A stretch of DNA of 64,000 nucleotides, taken from NCBI RefSeq assembly GCF_047511655.1, contig NC_133390.1:127153583-127217582 (forward strand), given 5' to 3'. The DNA is from Castor canadensis (lineage: Eukaryota; Chordata; Mammalia; Rodentia; Castoridae). The notes beneath the pieces are model-generated. The model was not told the origin of the DNA. It searched no databases and saw only the letters and a list, made by a program, of their open reading frames with translations. Shown one piece after another: positions 1-11,128 of this stretch (the first letter of the stretch is position 1; each line of letters starts with the position of its first letter). The translations under genes and the position numbers were made by a program.

Positions 1-275
1 AAAAATGTTTTAAATTTAAGCTGGGCAGGGAGCTGGTGGCTCATGCCTGTAATCCTAACTACTTGGGAGGCTGAGTGAAGGAGAATTGCAGTTCAAGAAC
101 AGCCCAAGAAAATAGTTTGCAAGACCCCATCTGCAAAGTAACCAGAGCTAAATGGGCTGGAGGTGTGGCTCAAGCAACAGAGTGCCTGCTTTGCAAAAGT
201 GAAACTCTGAGTTCAAAGTCCAATCCCACCAAAAGAAGAAAAAAAAAGGAAAGAAAAGAAAAGAAAAAGAAAGAA
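1..275 (+). repeat. C-SINE
   Basis: The head runs from about 15 (cctgtaatcctaactacttg). The tail at about 151-232 carries tRNA-like boxes (gtggctcaagcaac, gagttcaaagtcc) and is followed by an A/G-rich tail. It interrupts the L1 ORF2 remnant that resumes at about 277. Confidence 0.85.
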
Positions 276-349
276 ACTAGAAAACAAAGAGCACATTAGA
301 CCCAAAGCAAGCAGGAAAGGAAATAAAAGTGATTTAAGAAAAAATAAAT

Positions 350-549
350 GAGCTGGGCACCAGTGGTTCACATCTGTAATCCTAATTACTCAGAGATCAG
401 GAGGATCCCTGTTCAAAGCCAGCCTTGGGCAAAAAGTTCATTAGACCCTATCTTGAACAAATCCATCACAAATAAAAAAGGAGGCTGGTGGAGTGGCTCA
501 AGGTAAAGACCCTGAGTTCAAGCTTCACTACTGAAAAAAGAAGAAGAAG
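350..549 (+). repeat. C-SINE inserted in L1
   Basis: Head at 353, tail near 482-530, then an AAG-rich tail. The flanks aaataaatga (about 343 and 550) look like a target-site duplication. Confidence 0.85.
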
Positions 550-616
550 AAATAAATGAAGTAGAACATAGAAAAACAATAGAGAAAAATCATTAAAACC
601 AAAAACTGGTTATTTG

Positions 617-840
617 AAAAGATCAACAGTCAGTACCTGTGGCTCACACCTGTAATGCTAGCTACTCAGGAGGCAGGCATCAGGAGGATCACAGTTCAAA
701 GCCAGCCCAGGCAAATAGTTCCACAAGACCCCCATCTCAAAAAAAATATGAAACAGGGCTGGTGGAGTGGCTCAAGTGATAACAGTGCCTGCCCAACAAG
801 CATGAAGACCTGAGTTCAAACCCCCAGTACCAAGGAAGGA
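617..840 (+). repeat. C-SINE inserted in L1
   Basis: It is bounded by aaaagatcaaca-like flanks (about 618-628 and 845-854), a clear target-site duplication in L1 ORF2. The tail ends in ggaagg repeats. Confidence 0.85.
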
Positions 841-1079
841 AGGAAAGATCAACAAAACCTACAAATCTCTAGCTAGATTGACTAAGACAAAAAAGAAGAC
901 ATAGATAGGCAGGGGGAAGGGGGAGAAATAACCCAAACATTGTATGCACATATGAATAAAAGAAATTTTTAAAAAACAGAAAAAAAAGAAGATATAGATA
1001 AAAAAAATAGAAAATCTAAGTTGAATCATAATAAGTAAAGAGGTTGAATTAGTATTTTCAGCATCAATATGTGAAGATA

Positions 1080-1155
1080 AACATCAGGAATGAACCCAGG
1101 GGTTTGCACATGCTAGGCACGCACTCTCCCACTGAGCTATACCCCCAAGCCCTCC
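1080..1155 (-). repeat. T-SINE (ID-like)
   Basis: The antisense tRNA-like unit reads atgaacccaggggtttgcac then gctaggcacgcactctccc. Confidence 0.75.
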
Positions 1156-1457
1156 TCAGGATTCTTAAGAGCTTATTTGGAGGTTCTAGCAGGGAAGTGC
1201 AGCTGCCTATATATCCTTGACCAAAGTTATACTCCTCTATTAGAGAAGGTTGTCCTCTTCGACCAAGCACACAGTTTCAGGAGGGAGGAAGGAGACAACC
1301 ACCTAGCCAGCCAGATCAGCCAAATCAACCAGGGCAATAAGTGGGGTGGCAAATGTCACAGCCAGATTGCCCTCACATCCTCATCAGGATTCTTAATACT
1401 AAGGAAGAAAAAGAGAAAGATTGCAAGGGGTTCACACTATTAACTGATGAGAGTTGT

Positions 1458-1790
1458 CATAATCTGTTTTCTGTTATAACATAATAACTGAGACTGAGTA
1501 ATTTATCATTAGTTCGTGGTTCTGGAGTCTGAGAAGTCCAAGAGGATAGCACTAGCATTTGGGGAGCATCTGGTGAGGACCCTCTTCACATGGCAGAGGG
1601 GCATCACAAGGTGAGACAGAGCAGGTTAGCTGGAGAAAGGTGGCTTTGTAAAGTAGCCCCTCTGTCAATAACCATTAGGGTCCACTTACTTCCCATAGGT
1701 CCCACCTCTCAAATACCAGTAACATATGACTTTGGGGAATAAGTTTAAAATGAATTTCAAAAGGAACATTTATAATATATATATATAACT
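1458..1790 (-). mobile_element. MaLR LTR remnant
   Basis: Antisense text (ctgttttctgttataacata, then ctgagactgagtaatttatc, and cccacctctcaaataccag) follows the reverse complement of an ERVL-MaLR LTR. It is heavily diverged. Confidence 0.6.
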
Positions 1791-1799
1791 TATGTAGAC

Positions 1800-3200
1800 C
1801 ATTTGGTAACCTAAGCAGTGAAGTTTGTTGGAAATTTAAAACATAAAAACATTCTAAAGTTAAAAAACCAAGTTTACTACCTTGCCAAATTGGTTACATG
1901 TCTGCAAAGAAACAAGTGGGACCATGAAGTCCAGCCCTGGTGTCAAGAGTACAGTGTAGGGTCACAGCCTCCTCCTGTACTCACATTGCTGGTTGGGCTC
2001 CAGTTACCTTCTGGGCAATCTTTTCTTGAAGGCAAAAGATAGAATCACAAAATTTAGGGATAGGTGATGTAGAACAAAGGAATTCTGTTTTTACACCTTG
2101 TTAGGTCTTCTTCACAAAGTCTCCATAAGACACTTCCTGTATGCCCAGCCTTAGGTCACAGATGAGCCTTTCTCACTGGGACCTTCCCTTCCTAGCCACA
2201 TTGAAACCAGGATGACCTCAGCACCCTGGAGAGCGTGTTTGTATTCTTCCTCTAGGTGGAAAATAGCTATTTGTTTTTCAATTTCAGGGCTCAGAAATAT
2301 GAGGTGAGCCTTACAGGGTGAGGAAAGTAAAAAAAAAAAAAAAAGGTAAAAGGAAGGAAAGGAGGGAGGAAGGGAAAGAGGGAGGGGGTGGGAGGAGGGA
2401 GAGGTTGGTTAGTTTCCATCACCTTGTTATCCAATAGGGTCACATGAAATCTGTCACTGAGAAAGCTAATTTAACCCAACAACTTGTTAACCTTTTTTGC
2501 TAAAACTTGTTTTCCAACCTTAATTTTCCTCTTCAACTCCAGCACTTTATTCCCAAGGGCCTCCTGAGCATCTCCACTAGGATGTTCTGCAGCCACTTCT
2601 ACCCCAACATGTCTCACTCTGAGCTCCCTGAGTGAGCTTTCTGATTAAATACCTTTCTGAAATATGTAAAGTATTCAGATGGAAGCAATGCAATTGTTAG
2701 CTCCAATCATATGAAATCATCAGATCTGTAGACAAAAGCTTGAATATATGTAAGTTTTCATGGTTCAGCCTAACATATCACATCACGTGTCAAAGCATGC
2801 TCAAGTAATTTATAGACACCACGTAAAGTAGGTTGCCTTAGGTACATACATGTATAAGGAACACTGTTGCACTTATAAAGTAATTATACTTACAAAGCTT
2901 CACTTGGGGGTTCAGTTTGTTGTGATACTTACATAATTATAGAGGATTTTATTGGTAATATGGCCAATAGTCAATACACACCTCACCAGGACTTGGTTTC
3001 TCTCCAAGTTCCCCCCTGCCCCGCCCCCATTCTGCCCACAGCCATTCTAATCTATTGCCGGGATCTAGGAAGAAGAGAATACCTGAAGAGAAAAGACAAT
3101 CAAATTTAGGAAGTCAATGAGTTTAATTTTTTACACAATTCAGGTTAAATAGGTTTTAGTAAGATGTTGGCTTTAATTTTTCAGAAATATGCAATATGTG
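1800..3200. other. Intergenic sequence without an assignable gene
   Basis: Mostly AT-rich unique-looking sequence. It holds the purine tract at 2325-2406 and an AT-rich stretch at 2660-2960. No exon-like or RNA-gene-like segment was recognised. Confidence 0.6.
2380..2399 (+). other. G-quadruplex-type motif in a purine tract
   Basis: Within the 2325-2406 purine-only-like stretch the runs G3, G5, G3 and G3 are spaced by 1, 1 and 4 bases, matching the simple quadruplex pattern. Confidence 0.6.
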
Positions 3201-3219
3201 ATTTATAATGGGTTATTGC

Positions 3220-3394
3220 CTTTTGAAAAAATGATTTATTGAGGTGAAGTGTTGCTGTGAACATTTGTGTGTAATGAGTGTGGACAGTAGTTTTTTATTC
3301 TTTTGAGTATATGCATGCAGAATAGAATTACTGGATCAAATGACAACTCCTTGGTAACCTTTTGGTTAACAAGTTGTGATCTCTCCACATCCTA
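3220..3394 (-). mobile_element. L1 fragment, 3' side, antisense
   Basis: Text such as gagtatatgcatgcagaata and gaattactggatcaaatgac matches reversed L1 ORF2 end. The element seems to resume after the MaLR, at about 5640. Confidence 0.6.
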
Positions 3395-3827
3395 TGTAGT
3401 AGACTTTTTCATTGCTATGACAAAATACCTGACATAAATAACTTAAAGGGAGGAACTGGGTTTTTTTGCTCACAGTTTCAGAGGTTTCAGTCCATTGTGA
3501 TAGAGGGTCTGGTAGAGCCGAGCAGCTTGCATCATGACAGCCAGGAAGCAGAGAGGAGAATATCTGCACTCCCAGCTTCTTTCTCCTCCTTTTCCTTCCA
3601 TCTGGGCCCCCAAGCCTATGAGATAGCTCCACACATTCAGGGTAGGTCTCTCCCCCCATCCTCCTGCCCTCAGTTAATCATCTCTGGAAGTGCTTTCACA
3701 GACAAACCCAGAATTGTGTTTTACTGATCTCCTAGGCCCTTCTCAATCAATCACACCGATGACTGTCAAAATTAACCATGACACGTCCACTCCTTATTAA
3801 CTTGACACTTCAACACATCTTCTTCTT

Positions 3828-3915
3828 TTTTTTAATTTATTGTTTTTACATTTACTCACATGTATATACATTGTTTGGGCCATCTCTCCCAACACACCTT
3901 CTCAAACCATAACAT
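3828..3915 (-). mobile_element. L1 3' tail, 5'-truncated, antisense
   Basis: The reverse complement resembles the 3' end at 908-960 (gggagagatggcccaaacaa, then atatacatgtgagtaaatgt). A T-rich stretch at its left end corresponds to the poly(A). Confidence 0.55.
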
Positions 3916-5264
3916 TCCACTCCGGCTCAAGTCCATTTCATAATGCAAATGTACTTAGTTCCTCTCCAAGAGTACGCATAGTATTAAGTTCCAACACTGT
4001 TCAAAAGTAAAAATCTAAGGTGTCTTCTGAGCTGAGACTGAGGCAAGGGGAGGATCAGACTAAAGTAAGATTGAAACCCAGCAGGGTAAACACTAAATCC
4101 TGTAGATTCATGTCTGCCATCTGGGGAGCAGGGTGACATGGTGTGAGCTCTGAGGGGCTTGGGAAGCCCTGCCCCTATGTCCTTGCTTGTTACAGCCCAT
4201 GTGGCCTCCTGTCCTGGGCTAACTGTGCTTGAAGCATTCCTTGACAGACATTCCATATTCCTGGCCTTTCCAACTTCCTGGGATCTCTATTGTATCTTTA
4301 GTTTCACTCTCATGGCTTTACACATCACTCCCTCATAGGCTACCTATAGGGATTCCAACTCTGCTATATATCACTTGGCCTCCCAAGCCTTCCTTTGAAA
4401 TCTGAGTGGAATCCTCCATGACCCCACAACCCCTGTATTCTGCATGTCTGCAAAGCCAGCATCACATGCACAACACCAAAATCTACCACCTGCTCAGGTG
4501 GTAGCCAGAGCCCCTCCAGCCATTGACTGCAGTGGTCTCTGAGTGCCTAGATAGCTGAACATGGAAAACGCTTTCCTTGTTGTTCCCATGAAGCAGGGTA
4601 CCCCAAAAACACTCTCTTCTCAAAGGAAAGTCTTTCAAATGCATTTGTTCTCTCATACCCTTGAGCCTGCAATCGGTGTGGTTTGGCCAATTCCTGAGAT
4701 GCCCTCAAGGCATCTTTCCTATTGTCCTGATAGAAAGTACTTGGTTTTTTTTTAATGGTGCTAATCTCTTCAGAAACCATGACTTCTTTAGCCCCAACTT
4801 TATGATGGCTTTTCCAACCAAACTGCAAGTTTCTCAAATCTTTCTGATCTGTTTTTTTGCTCCTAATTCTCACTATAAACATGGCTAAAAGCAGCTAGCA
4901 ATGTCACAGCCTGAATGCTAGGCTGCCTTGAAATTTCCTTCACCAGATTATTAGTTCATCACCTTTACACACAGCTTCCCACAAAGTCTCAGGGCATGGA
5001 CAAAATGTAGGTGAATTCTTTGAGCAATATAACACAAGAGTCCTTGTTCCCTCAGATCCTGAATTTCTATCAGCATTCTGGTCTCCTGAGCTGAGCTTCC
5101 ACCAGAATCACCCATTAAACTCTCTTTGCAGCATTCTGAGGCTTCTCTGGGGTACAGCTCCAGACTTTTCCAAATTCCTTTCCCAAATCATTTCCAAAAG
5201 TCTCTAAACCACACTGTTAAGCAGTCATAGCAATGACTCCTTTGCTGGTGTAATTTTTTGTTAG

Positions 5265-5291
5265 GTTTTGTTGTTGTTGTTGTTGTTGTGA
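5265..5291 (+). repeat. (TTG)n microsatellite
   Basis: About eight TTG units at the edge of the second MaLR LTR. Confidence 0.85.
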
Positions 5292-5639
5292 CAAAATACC
5301 TGACATAAACAACTATTTTTGCTCACTGTTTCAGAGGTTTCAGTCCATCATGGTGGATAGTACACAGTGGAGTGGAGCAGTTCACATAATGATGTCTGAG
5401 AAGCAGAGAGGAGAATGCCTATGCTTCTGGTTTCCTCTTCCTTCCCCTTTTTTATTTCAGTTGGGTCCCCAACTGATCCCACCCTCACTGAGGGGGTGTC
5501 CCTTCCTCCCTTCACCTTCTTGGAAATACCCTCGCAGACACACTAGAGATGTGCTTTACAAATCTCCCAGGCACTTCTTAATCAAATCACATTGACTGGA
5601 ATAACTATCATGTTCTCACTAACTCTTGGCATTACCTGT

Positions 5640-5950
5640 CTTTTTTTATTGTAGTTGCACTGCTGGGTGTAAAGGAGCATCTTATTGTGCTTTTGAATTC
5701 CCCGTGGCTAATGATATTAAGCATCTTTTGTATACTTAGTTTTTACACTTTCATTTTATTTATTTATTTATTTATTTTTGGCAGTGCTGAGGATTGAGCC
5801 CAAATCCTCACACGTCAGGCAAGTGTTCTACACTTAGCCCTGGGTGTCATTCATGTGTCTTCTTTTTCCCAATTGTTTTTATTTCTTCATTATCAAACCT
5901 ATCTATTCTACACTATTTGACTGCTTACTTTTCATCAGAGCCATATGTTT
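5640..5950 (-). mobile_element. L1 fragment continuing after the MaLR, with a T-SINE inside
   Basis: Antisense L1-like text (ggctaatgatattaagcatc, later attgtttttatttcttcatt) is interrupted at 5757-5850 by an antisense T-SINE (gaggattgagcccaaatcct) with a (TTTA)n end. Confidence 0.6.
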
Positions 5951-5989
5951 CTTTGCCTTTCATGTTTTAGTATCTGATAAGACTACACC

Positions 5990-7790
5990 TGAGCTCCTTT
6001 TTTTTTTTTTTTTTATGTCTTGGATATTCTCTCTTATTCTTTGCGAAAAAATCAGAAATGGGCACATTACCATCTTAACAAAACAGAGACACCCTTGTTT
6101 ATAACTATTACTTATACACCCTCACACTATGCTGATGCAGTTCTTACAGATGGGATACAGAAAACACTACCCCAAAATAACTCCCTTTGGCATAATGAAC
6201 ATTTCAAGCTGAGGAAAACTGAGAAAGCTGCAGATACAGGAGGATTTCTCTGACCCTCTCCCACCCCTTGCCCTGAAGCAGGCCAGAAAATCTAAGAATG
6301 CTACACTTTCCCTCCCTTCTTCCCTGCAGACCCTTTGTGTGACAGGTGTCCACTGTCCCAGGAGGGAAAGAATGACTCACAGAGAGGCCAGGAAGAATCT
6401 GAACAAACAGGTCTTGCTAAGTCCCTCCCCTCCAGGCCCCAGTTCAGTACCACTAGAGCAAATCCTTTTGTCCTCTGATCACACTTCTACAAATCTACCC
6501 AGAAAAATACAGTTTTTCTGGGTCTTTGGGTATTCCTTTCTGAAGGCTCCCATGTCACATAAAACTTATAGCAAATAAGCATGTATGTTTTTCTTATCAT
6601 TCTCCTTTTTGTTATAGAGGTCTTCAGCCACAGAAGAGCCTTGTGATGGATGAGGAAAAGATATTACCTTTTATCACCTGTAATACACACCCTAAAGTCC
6701 AGTAGTGATGGAAATGGTGTGTGTGTCATTTGTGACTTTGGTGAAATTTTACTGCACTAAAATGAGAAAAGCAGTTGACACACAGGAAAGCTAATGCCAT
6801 GGGATAGCGCTTACTTTGTAGTGGAAGGTTTCATCTAAAAATGTCCCTCGTTGCCCCCAGCATAGCTTATTGTTTACTAAAGCTACTCTCTTTGCATTAA
6901 TTTCAGTTTTGCAGCATTTGATTAATCCTGGTAATTGGGATTCTCCATAGAAACCATGGAGCAAGATGCTATACCTTCCAAAACCAAAAAAAACCTTGCC
7001 TTTTATTTGTTGCCTGGAAATTTCAGAGATTCTTGCTGATCAGGGTAATTTGGGAAGAGAAAGAGAAATTGATAGGGTGATTTAACCTTTTTCATTTTTA
7101 AAGATTCAAGTGAGGGCCTTCACAACCCTAAAGAGCATAAATCGTATACAATATACTGGCAGAGAGAAAGACCGGAAACTTCATCAGGGTCTTGGGAATA
7201 TATAAGGTGACGCTGCTCTGATTCATGGGTTCAAACTGCAATGTATTCATAAGTCTCGTCAGTAGGCCTCATTTCGAGTGGCTCCTGGGTAGATGATGTT
7301 TTAGATTCACAATTATTTCTTCTTCCCTACCCTTGCCATTACTGACTATGGATAGAATTCACCTTCCCTCTTCATTTCCCTTGTGTGTGGTCTGTAAAAT
7401 GTGGCTGGATGTGGCATATGCTTTGTCTGACCAGAGACCTCATATAAATCTGTGAAATTTCTGTCATTTGCCAAGAGGAGAGAACGTTCCAAGTAGGCAT
7501 TGGTCCCTTTAGCCTGAGCCCTGGAATGAGAAACACATGGAGTAGACTAACTCTAATCCCAGGCCAGCCTGGCCAAGCCATATGCAGTGCACAGACCAGG
7601 AAAGGAAAAATAAATACATGTTATTACGAATCTCTGAAATTTGGGAATTGCCTGCTTTGTAGCATTATGGTGGCAATCACAGAGAAATGAATTGTTCCCA
7701 GCAATGCTTACTGTAAGCAATCACAGACTTTACAATGTGTACAGTGGGCGGCAATCATCTGGTCCCATCTTACCAGTTCCAGTCATCAGT
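5990..7790. other. Intergenic, mostly unique sequence
   Basis: Apart from a T run at 5999-6014 and a 40-bp antisense T-SINE scrap at about 7806-7845 just beyond it, I see no repeat family or gene. The stretch 6880-7080 looks little degraded and would be worth a conservation check. Confidence 0.5.
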
Positions 7791-7996
7791 CAGATGGAGC
7801 AAAGTCTGTGTATGCTCTACCACTTGAGCCACTCCACCAGCCCCCAACTGCCTTGTTCTAATGATGTGAGGATGGTTTTCAAAGTGAGAATTGTTTTTAA
7901 GTATACATTATAATTTAGGGACAGATATTCTAAAAATACTATTAGTGGGGAAAAAATCAAGTTATAGAACAATTCTTACGTTGTCATTCATGTAAA

Positions 7997-8280
7997 TTTT
8001 TTTTTTCCTTTTTTCAGTAGTACTCTATCACTTGAGCCATGCCTTCAGCCCTTTTTCACTCTGGTAATTTTGGAGATAAGGTCTTCCTTTCTGCCCAGGT
8101 TAGCCTGGACCACAATCCTCCAATTCTAGGCTTCCCACTGTAGGTAGGATGACAGGTGTGCCATAGAACCCAATGGTTGAGGCGGGGTCTCTCAAACTAC
8201 TTGCACAGGCTGGCCTTGAATGGTGATACTTCTGATCTCAGCCTCTCAAGTAGAATTACACAGGTGAGCCACTGGTGATT
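7997..8280 (-). repeat. C-SINE (two-head variant)
   Basis: The tail is at the left (tactctatcacttgagccat) and two heads follow. The flanks tcattcatgtaaattt (about 7984) and tcattcgtgtaaattt (about 8283) form a 16-base target-site duplication with one difference. Confidence 0.85.
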
Positions 8281-8386
8281 GATCATTCGTGTAAATTTAA
8301 AACATGTACTCTGGTCACCACAGAATTCTTGTCTGTGAGGAAGGGAGTCTGGGTAGGCAAGAAGGCTTGACATTGGATGTACAATG

Positions 8387-8650
8387 TGATAAGAACTCCC
8401 TCTTCTGCAGCCTAAGCAGCAGCTGGTCTCATCCCTTGCAGAACAAGGCCCCACTGTCCCTTACGTTCTGCCACCTCTCTTTGTCCATCCCTAGCCCTTG
8501 CTTTCTCCCAAATGCTACTTAAGTCCAGACCCACCAAGAGAAGCTGCTGTGACGTTTTTTCTCGGCCAGCCAGCCTGCTTATTAAACCTCTGGACATGAG
8601 ATACCTGTGGTGAGCCTCCTTTGTGTGCGATGTGCGGCGTTTTCCTAACA
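8387..8650 (+). mobile_element. Solo LTR, 264 bp
   Basis: It begins TGATAAGAAC and ends TTCCTAACA (TG...CA) and is flanked by CAATG on both sides (8382-8386 and 8651-8655). An ATTAAA polyadenylation-type signal lies at about 8581. Nothing retroviral and coding is associated. The family was not identified. Confidence 0.75.
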
Positions 8651-9049
8651 CAATGGAACTTAAATGTAATTTTAAAATCTCTGGATTGGTCCTATCACAG
8701 AATTGGTCGGGGGAAAGCTGGTGAAGATTATGTGGGACCCTAATACCCCACACTCCCTGGTGCTCCTTGGCCCGGACAGTGCTATATTAAGTGTATCTAC
8801 AAATACACAAAAAGTGAGTTGAGGAGAGGCCTATGCCAATGTCAATGGGAGTTAAAAGTTGAGTTTTGGGGAATCTTCACCCTCTTCCTTGTGCTTTTCT
8901 GTATTGCTTGAATGTTTTGCAATTTCCCAAAAAACAATGAAGTTATTTTCCACAAAGGAGTCCTAGTGATCTCCGTTTCCCACATCTTATTTTTGTCACC
9001 TAAATAGTGCCTAAAAATCCTGCCATGTCTTACCTATTTTTTTAACGCT

Positions 9050-9490
9050 ATAACCCTCTGAAAAACAACCAAACGTAAAAGAAACGACACAGACATGTTC
9101 GAGCGTCCTGGCGGGTAAAGACCCCAGCTTCAGCCGTGAGGCTGGAGGAGGACACGACCAATGGTGGGGTACCGCTGACCCTGGGCGCAGGTGGGAGGAG
9201 ACACAGGCGGGCTGGGTCACACTGGGGGACAGGGGCGGGGGTGGGGGCGCACTGCGCCTCCGGGTACCAGATTTCGCGATTCACGGAGAGCCTGGGAATC
9301 AAGTTTTACATGCAATCGCATGATTTTAAAACGTTTTGTGAAATCTTTGCAGGCCACGTTAACCCCTCCGGTGAAAGCATCTGGCAGCAAGCGCCGCCGG
9401 ATCCTGTGTTATTTTCCTGGAGCCCACCCCGGCGCCACCTAGTGGCCGGTGGAGGAGTTTCCAAGAGGGACTTTGGTGAGCATCGTGGAC
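9050..9490. promoter_or_regulatory. Isolated CpG-rich patch, possible orphan CpG island
   Basis: I count about 28 CpG dinucleotides in roughly 430 bases, in a region that is otherwise CpG-poor. It includes GC-rich runs such as ggggcgggggtgggggcgc near 9232-9250. No ORF here resembles a known protein. It could be a distal regulatory element, an insulator with the CTCF motif at its edge, or the promoter of an untranslated transcript. Confidence 0.6.
9432..9445 (-). promoter_or_regulatory. CTCF core motif
   Basis: The minus strand reads CCACTAGGTGGCGC, which satisfies every position of the published core CCASYAGRKGGCRS. It sits at the 3' edge of an isolated CpG-rich patch, outside any repeat I can identify. 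Confidence 0.75.
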
Positions 9491-9599
9491 CAGGATTGGC
9501 CTGTTTGTTTTCTTAAACAGATCGATGGAGAGATAACGTCAACTTGAACGCCAAAAATTTCTCTCACTAAAACACTTACTAAATGGCAATCAAAAATAT

Positions 9600-9780
9600 C
9601 CTGGCACCGGTGACTCACGCCTGTAATCCAAGCTACGAGGCAGATATGAGAAGGATTGTGGTTTGAAGCCAGTCTGGGCAAATAGTTTGGGAGACCTTAT
9701 CTCAAAAAAAAAAAAAAAAAAAAAAAGGACTGGCAGAGTGGCTCAAGGTGTAGGCTCTAAGTTCAAACCACAGTACCGCA
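9600..9780 (+). repeat. C-SINE
   Basis: Head at 9600 (ctggcaccggtgactcacgc), an internal A run of 22 at 9705-9726, tail 9727-9780 lacking the middle of the tRNA-like part. Confidence 0.85.
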
Positions 9781-9793
9781 AATATATATATAC

Positions 9794-9825
<32 letters not shown>

Positions 9826-9983
9826 GTATATATATACGTATATATATATATATGTATGTATATATATATATGTATGTATATATATATATGTATGTATATA
9901 TATATATATGTATGTATATATATATATGTATATATATGTATATATATACATATATATATATACGCACACACACATATATACCA
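9781..9983. repeat. (TA)n-rich compound microsatellite
   Basis: About 200 bases of TA with interspersed TACGTA and TGTATGTA units, ending in CACACA. It grew at the 3' end of the preceding SINE. Both strands are nearly self-complementary. Confidence 0.95.
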
Positions 9984-10059
9984 AAGAATTTCTTCACCAC
10001 TAATGGGACACACACTGTGACTATGCCAAGTGAGACACGCGGTTTGCTATGTTCCAGGA

Positions 10060-10120
10060 ACTCAAGTTTTGAACTATTATTTCAGTTCATCCTCACTGTA
10101 ATCCTGTGAACTGACCCCCA
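10060..10120. repeat. MIR fragment (tentative)
   Basis: The text atttcagttcatcctcactg and tgtaatcctgtgaactgacc resembles the core of an old MIR element. Confidence 0.4.
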
Positions 10121-10182
10121 TCCTGTTAGGTGCAGGTGTGAAATGTTGTGGGCCGTACGAAACAATCCTAAGTGTTTCTACC

Positions 10183-10523
10183 CTATAGTTTTGGCCTTTC
10201 CAGATTGTCATATAATGGTGTTATACAGTTTGGAGCCTTTTTAGACTGGCTTCTTTTACTGAGCAATATGCACTGACGTTCCTTCTGTGTCTTCTTGTGG
10301 CTTGTTAGCTCCTTTCTCTTTAGCAGTAAATAAAATTTCATTGTCTTGATGTTCCATGATTTATTTATCCATTCACCTACTGAAGGATATCTTGCTTGTT
10401 TCCAATTATGAATGAATTTAACTGTCATCATTTGTATACAGATTTTTGTGTAGACATAAGTTTTCAATTCCTCTGGGTAAATATGAAGGAGCATGACTGC
10501 TGGCTCATCTAATAAGAATATGT
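10183..10523 (-). mobile_element. L1 ORF2 C-terminal remnant, first part
   Basis: A minus-strand frame reads text typical of the end of L1 ORF2 (VGEWINKSWNIKTMKFYLLL). It is broken by the B1/LTR insertion and resumes at 11129. Confidence 0.85.
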
Positions 10524-10524
10524 T

Positions 10525-11128
10525 AGCCAGGTGTGGCGATGAGGCAGAGAAATTAGGGAAAGACTTTTTCAAGACTTTTTAAGACCATCCGGCCATTTAC
10601 AGCACCCTGCTCCCCCTCCCTGACTTGTATCCTCTGAGCCCAGAGAGCCCCATTTTAATTGTAAATCTTTTGTTAAACTAGAGTGAAAATTTCCTCCCTC
10701 ATGGACTTGAGAATTAGCATAGGTGTATGCATGAGTCTGTCCAGCTCCTCCCTCTGGCCCAAAGACCATTGGAGATGAGAGTGACACGAATTTCCTCCCC
10801 ACCTCCAAGTTAAGAACCTAAAATAAAATCCTGCCCCTTTTCTCCAACACGTGGCACCTCCATTACACTTAGCAGAGACCTCATCTGTAATCCCTTTCCC
10901 CCTTTCCTATAATAAAACTGCCGAATTTCCCTCAATATGTCCACATGTTTTGCTTGAATTCTAACTCATCAGAGCACAAGAACAAAGATCTTCTGATTAG
11001 AGACATCATTACCAATGGCAGTAGTACATGCTTGTAATCCAAGTACTCAGGAGGTGGAGGCAAGATCTCAAGTTTGAGCCCAGCCCTGGCTACATAATGA
11101 GACCCTGACTCAAAACAACAAAACAAAA
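10525..11128 (+). repeat. B1-type SINE carrying a nested LTR
   Basis: The SINE starts agccaggtgtgg and resumes near 11015 (cagtagtacatgcttgtaat), ending in a CAAAACAAAA tail. The flanks aagaatatgtt (10514-10524, 11129-11139) are its target-site duplication in the L1. Confidence 0.8.
10535..11012 (+). mobile_element. LTR-like insertion (about 480 bp)
   Basis: The sequence inside the B1 copy has LTR character: a pyrimidine-rich U3-like part and AATAAA at about 10911. Exact ends are unresolved because no clean target duplication was found. Confidence 0.5.

Larger units (their letters stand above)
277..1020 (+). mobile_element. L1 ORF2 fragment joined to an L1 3' end, split by two SINEs
   Basis: Conceptual pieces at 277-345, 550-617 and 842-900 read like the segment of L1 ORF2 between the endonuclease and reverse transcriptase (for example NWLFEKIN and SLARLTK). 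From about 908 the text gggggagaaataacccaaac and then atgcacatatgaataaa is a 3' end that recurs elsewhere in the window, followed by A-rich sequence. The ORF2 middle and end are missing. Confidence 0.75.
3395..5640 (-). mobile_element. Nearly complete MaLR element (LTR-internal-LTR), antisense
   Basis: Two similar antisense LTRs lie at 3395-3820 and about 5265-5640. They share gacaaaatacctgacataaa, then tttcagaggtttcagtcca, and gaagcagagaggagaat. The interval 3960-5260 carries MaLR-internal-like text with no long ORF, as expected, since MaLR elements are non-coding LTR retrotransposons. An L1 3' tail (3828-3905) is inserted near the first LTR. L1 sequence on both sides suggests insertion into an older L1. 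Confidence 0.7.

Noticed and set aside
151-240. tRNA gene candidates from A-box/B-box matches here and in many similar places
   Set aside because: All are SINE tails with A-rich ends. None keeps a full cloverleaf.
8412-8753. 113-codon minus-strand frame
   Set aside because: It spans the solo LTR and its flanks, with no recognisable domain.
9663-10109. Open frames of 70-148 codons rich in Ile, Tyr and Thr on both strands
   Set aside because: They are translations of the TA microsatellite.
10183-10572. 129-codon minus-strand frame as a host gene
   Set aside because: The text is the end of L1 ORF2. The element is truncated and interrupted.
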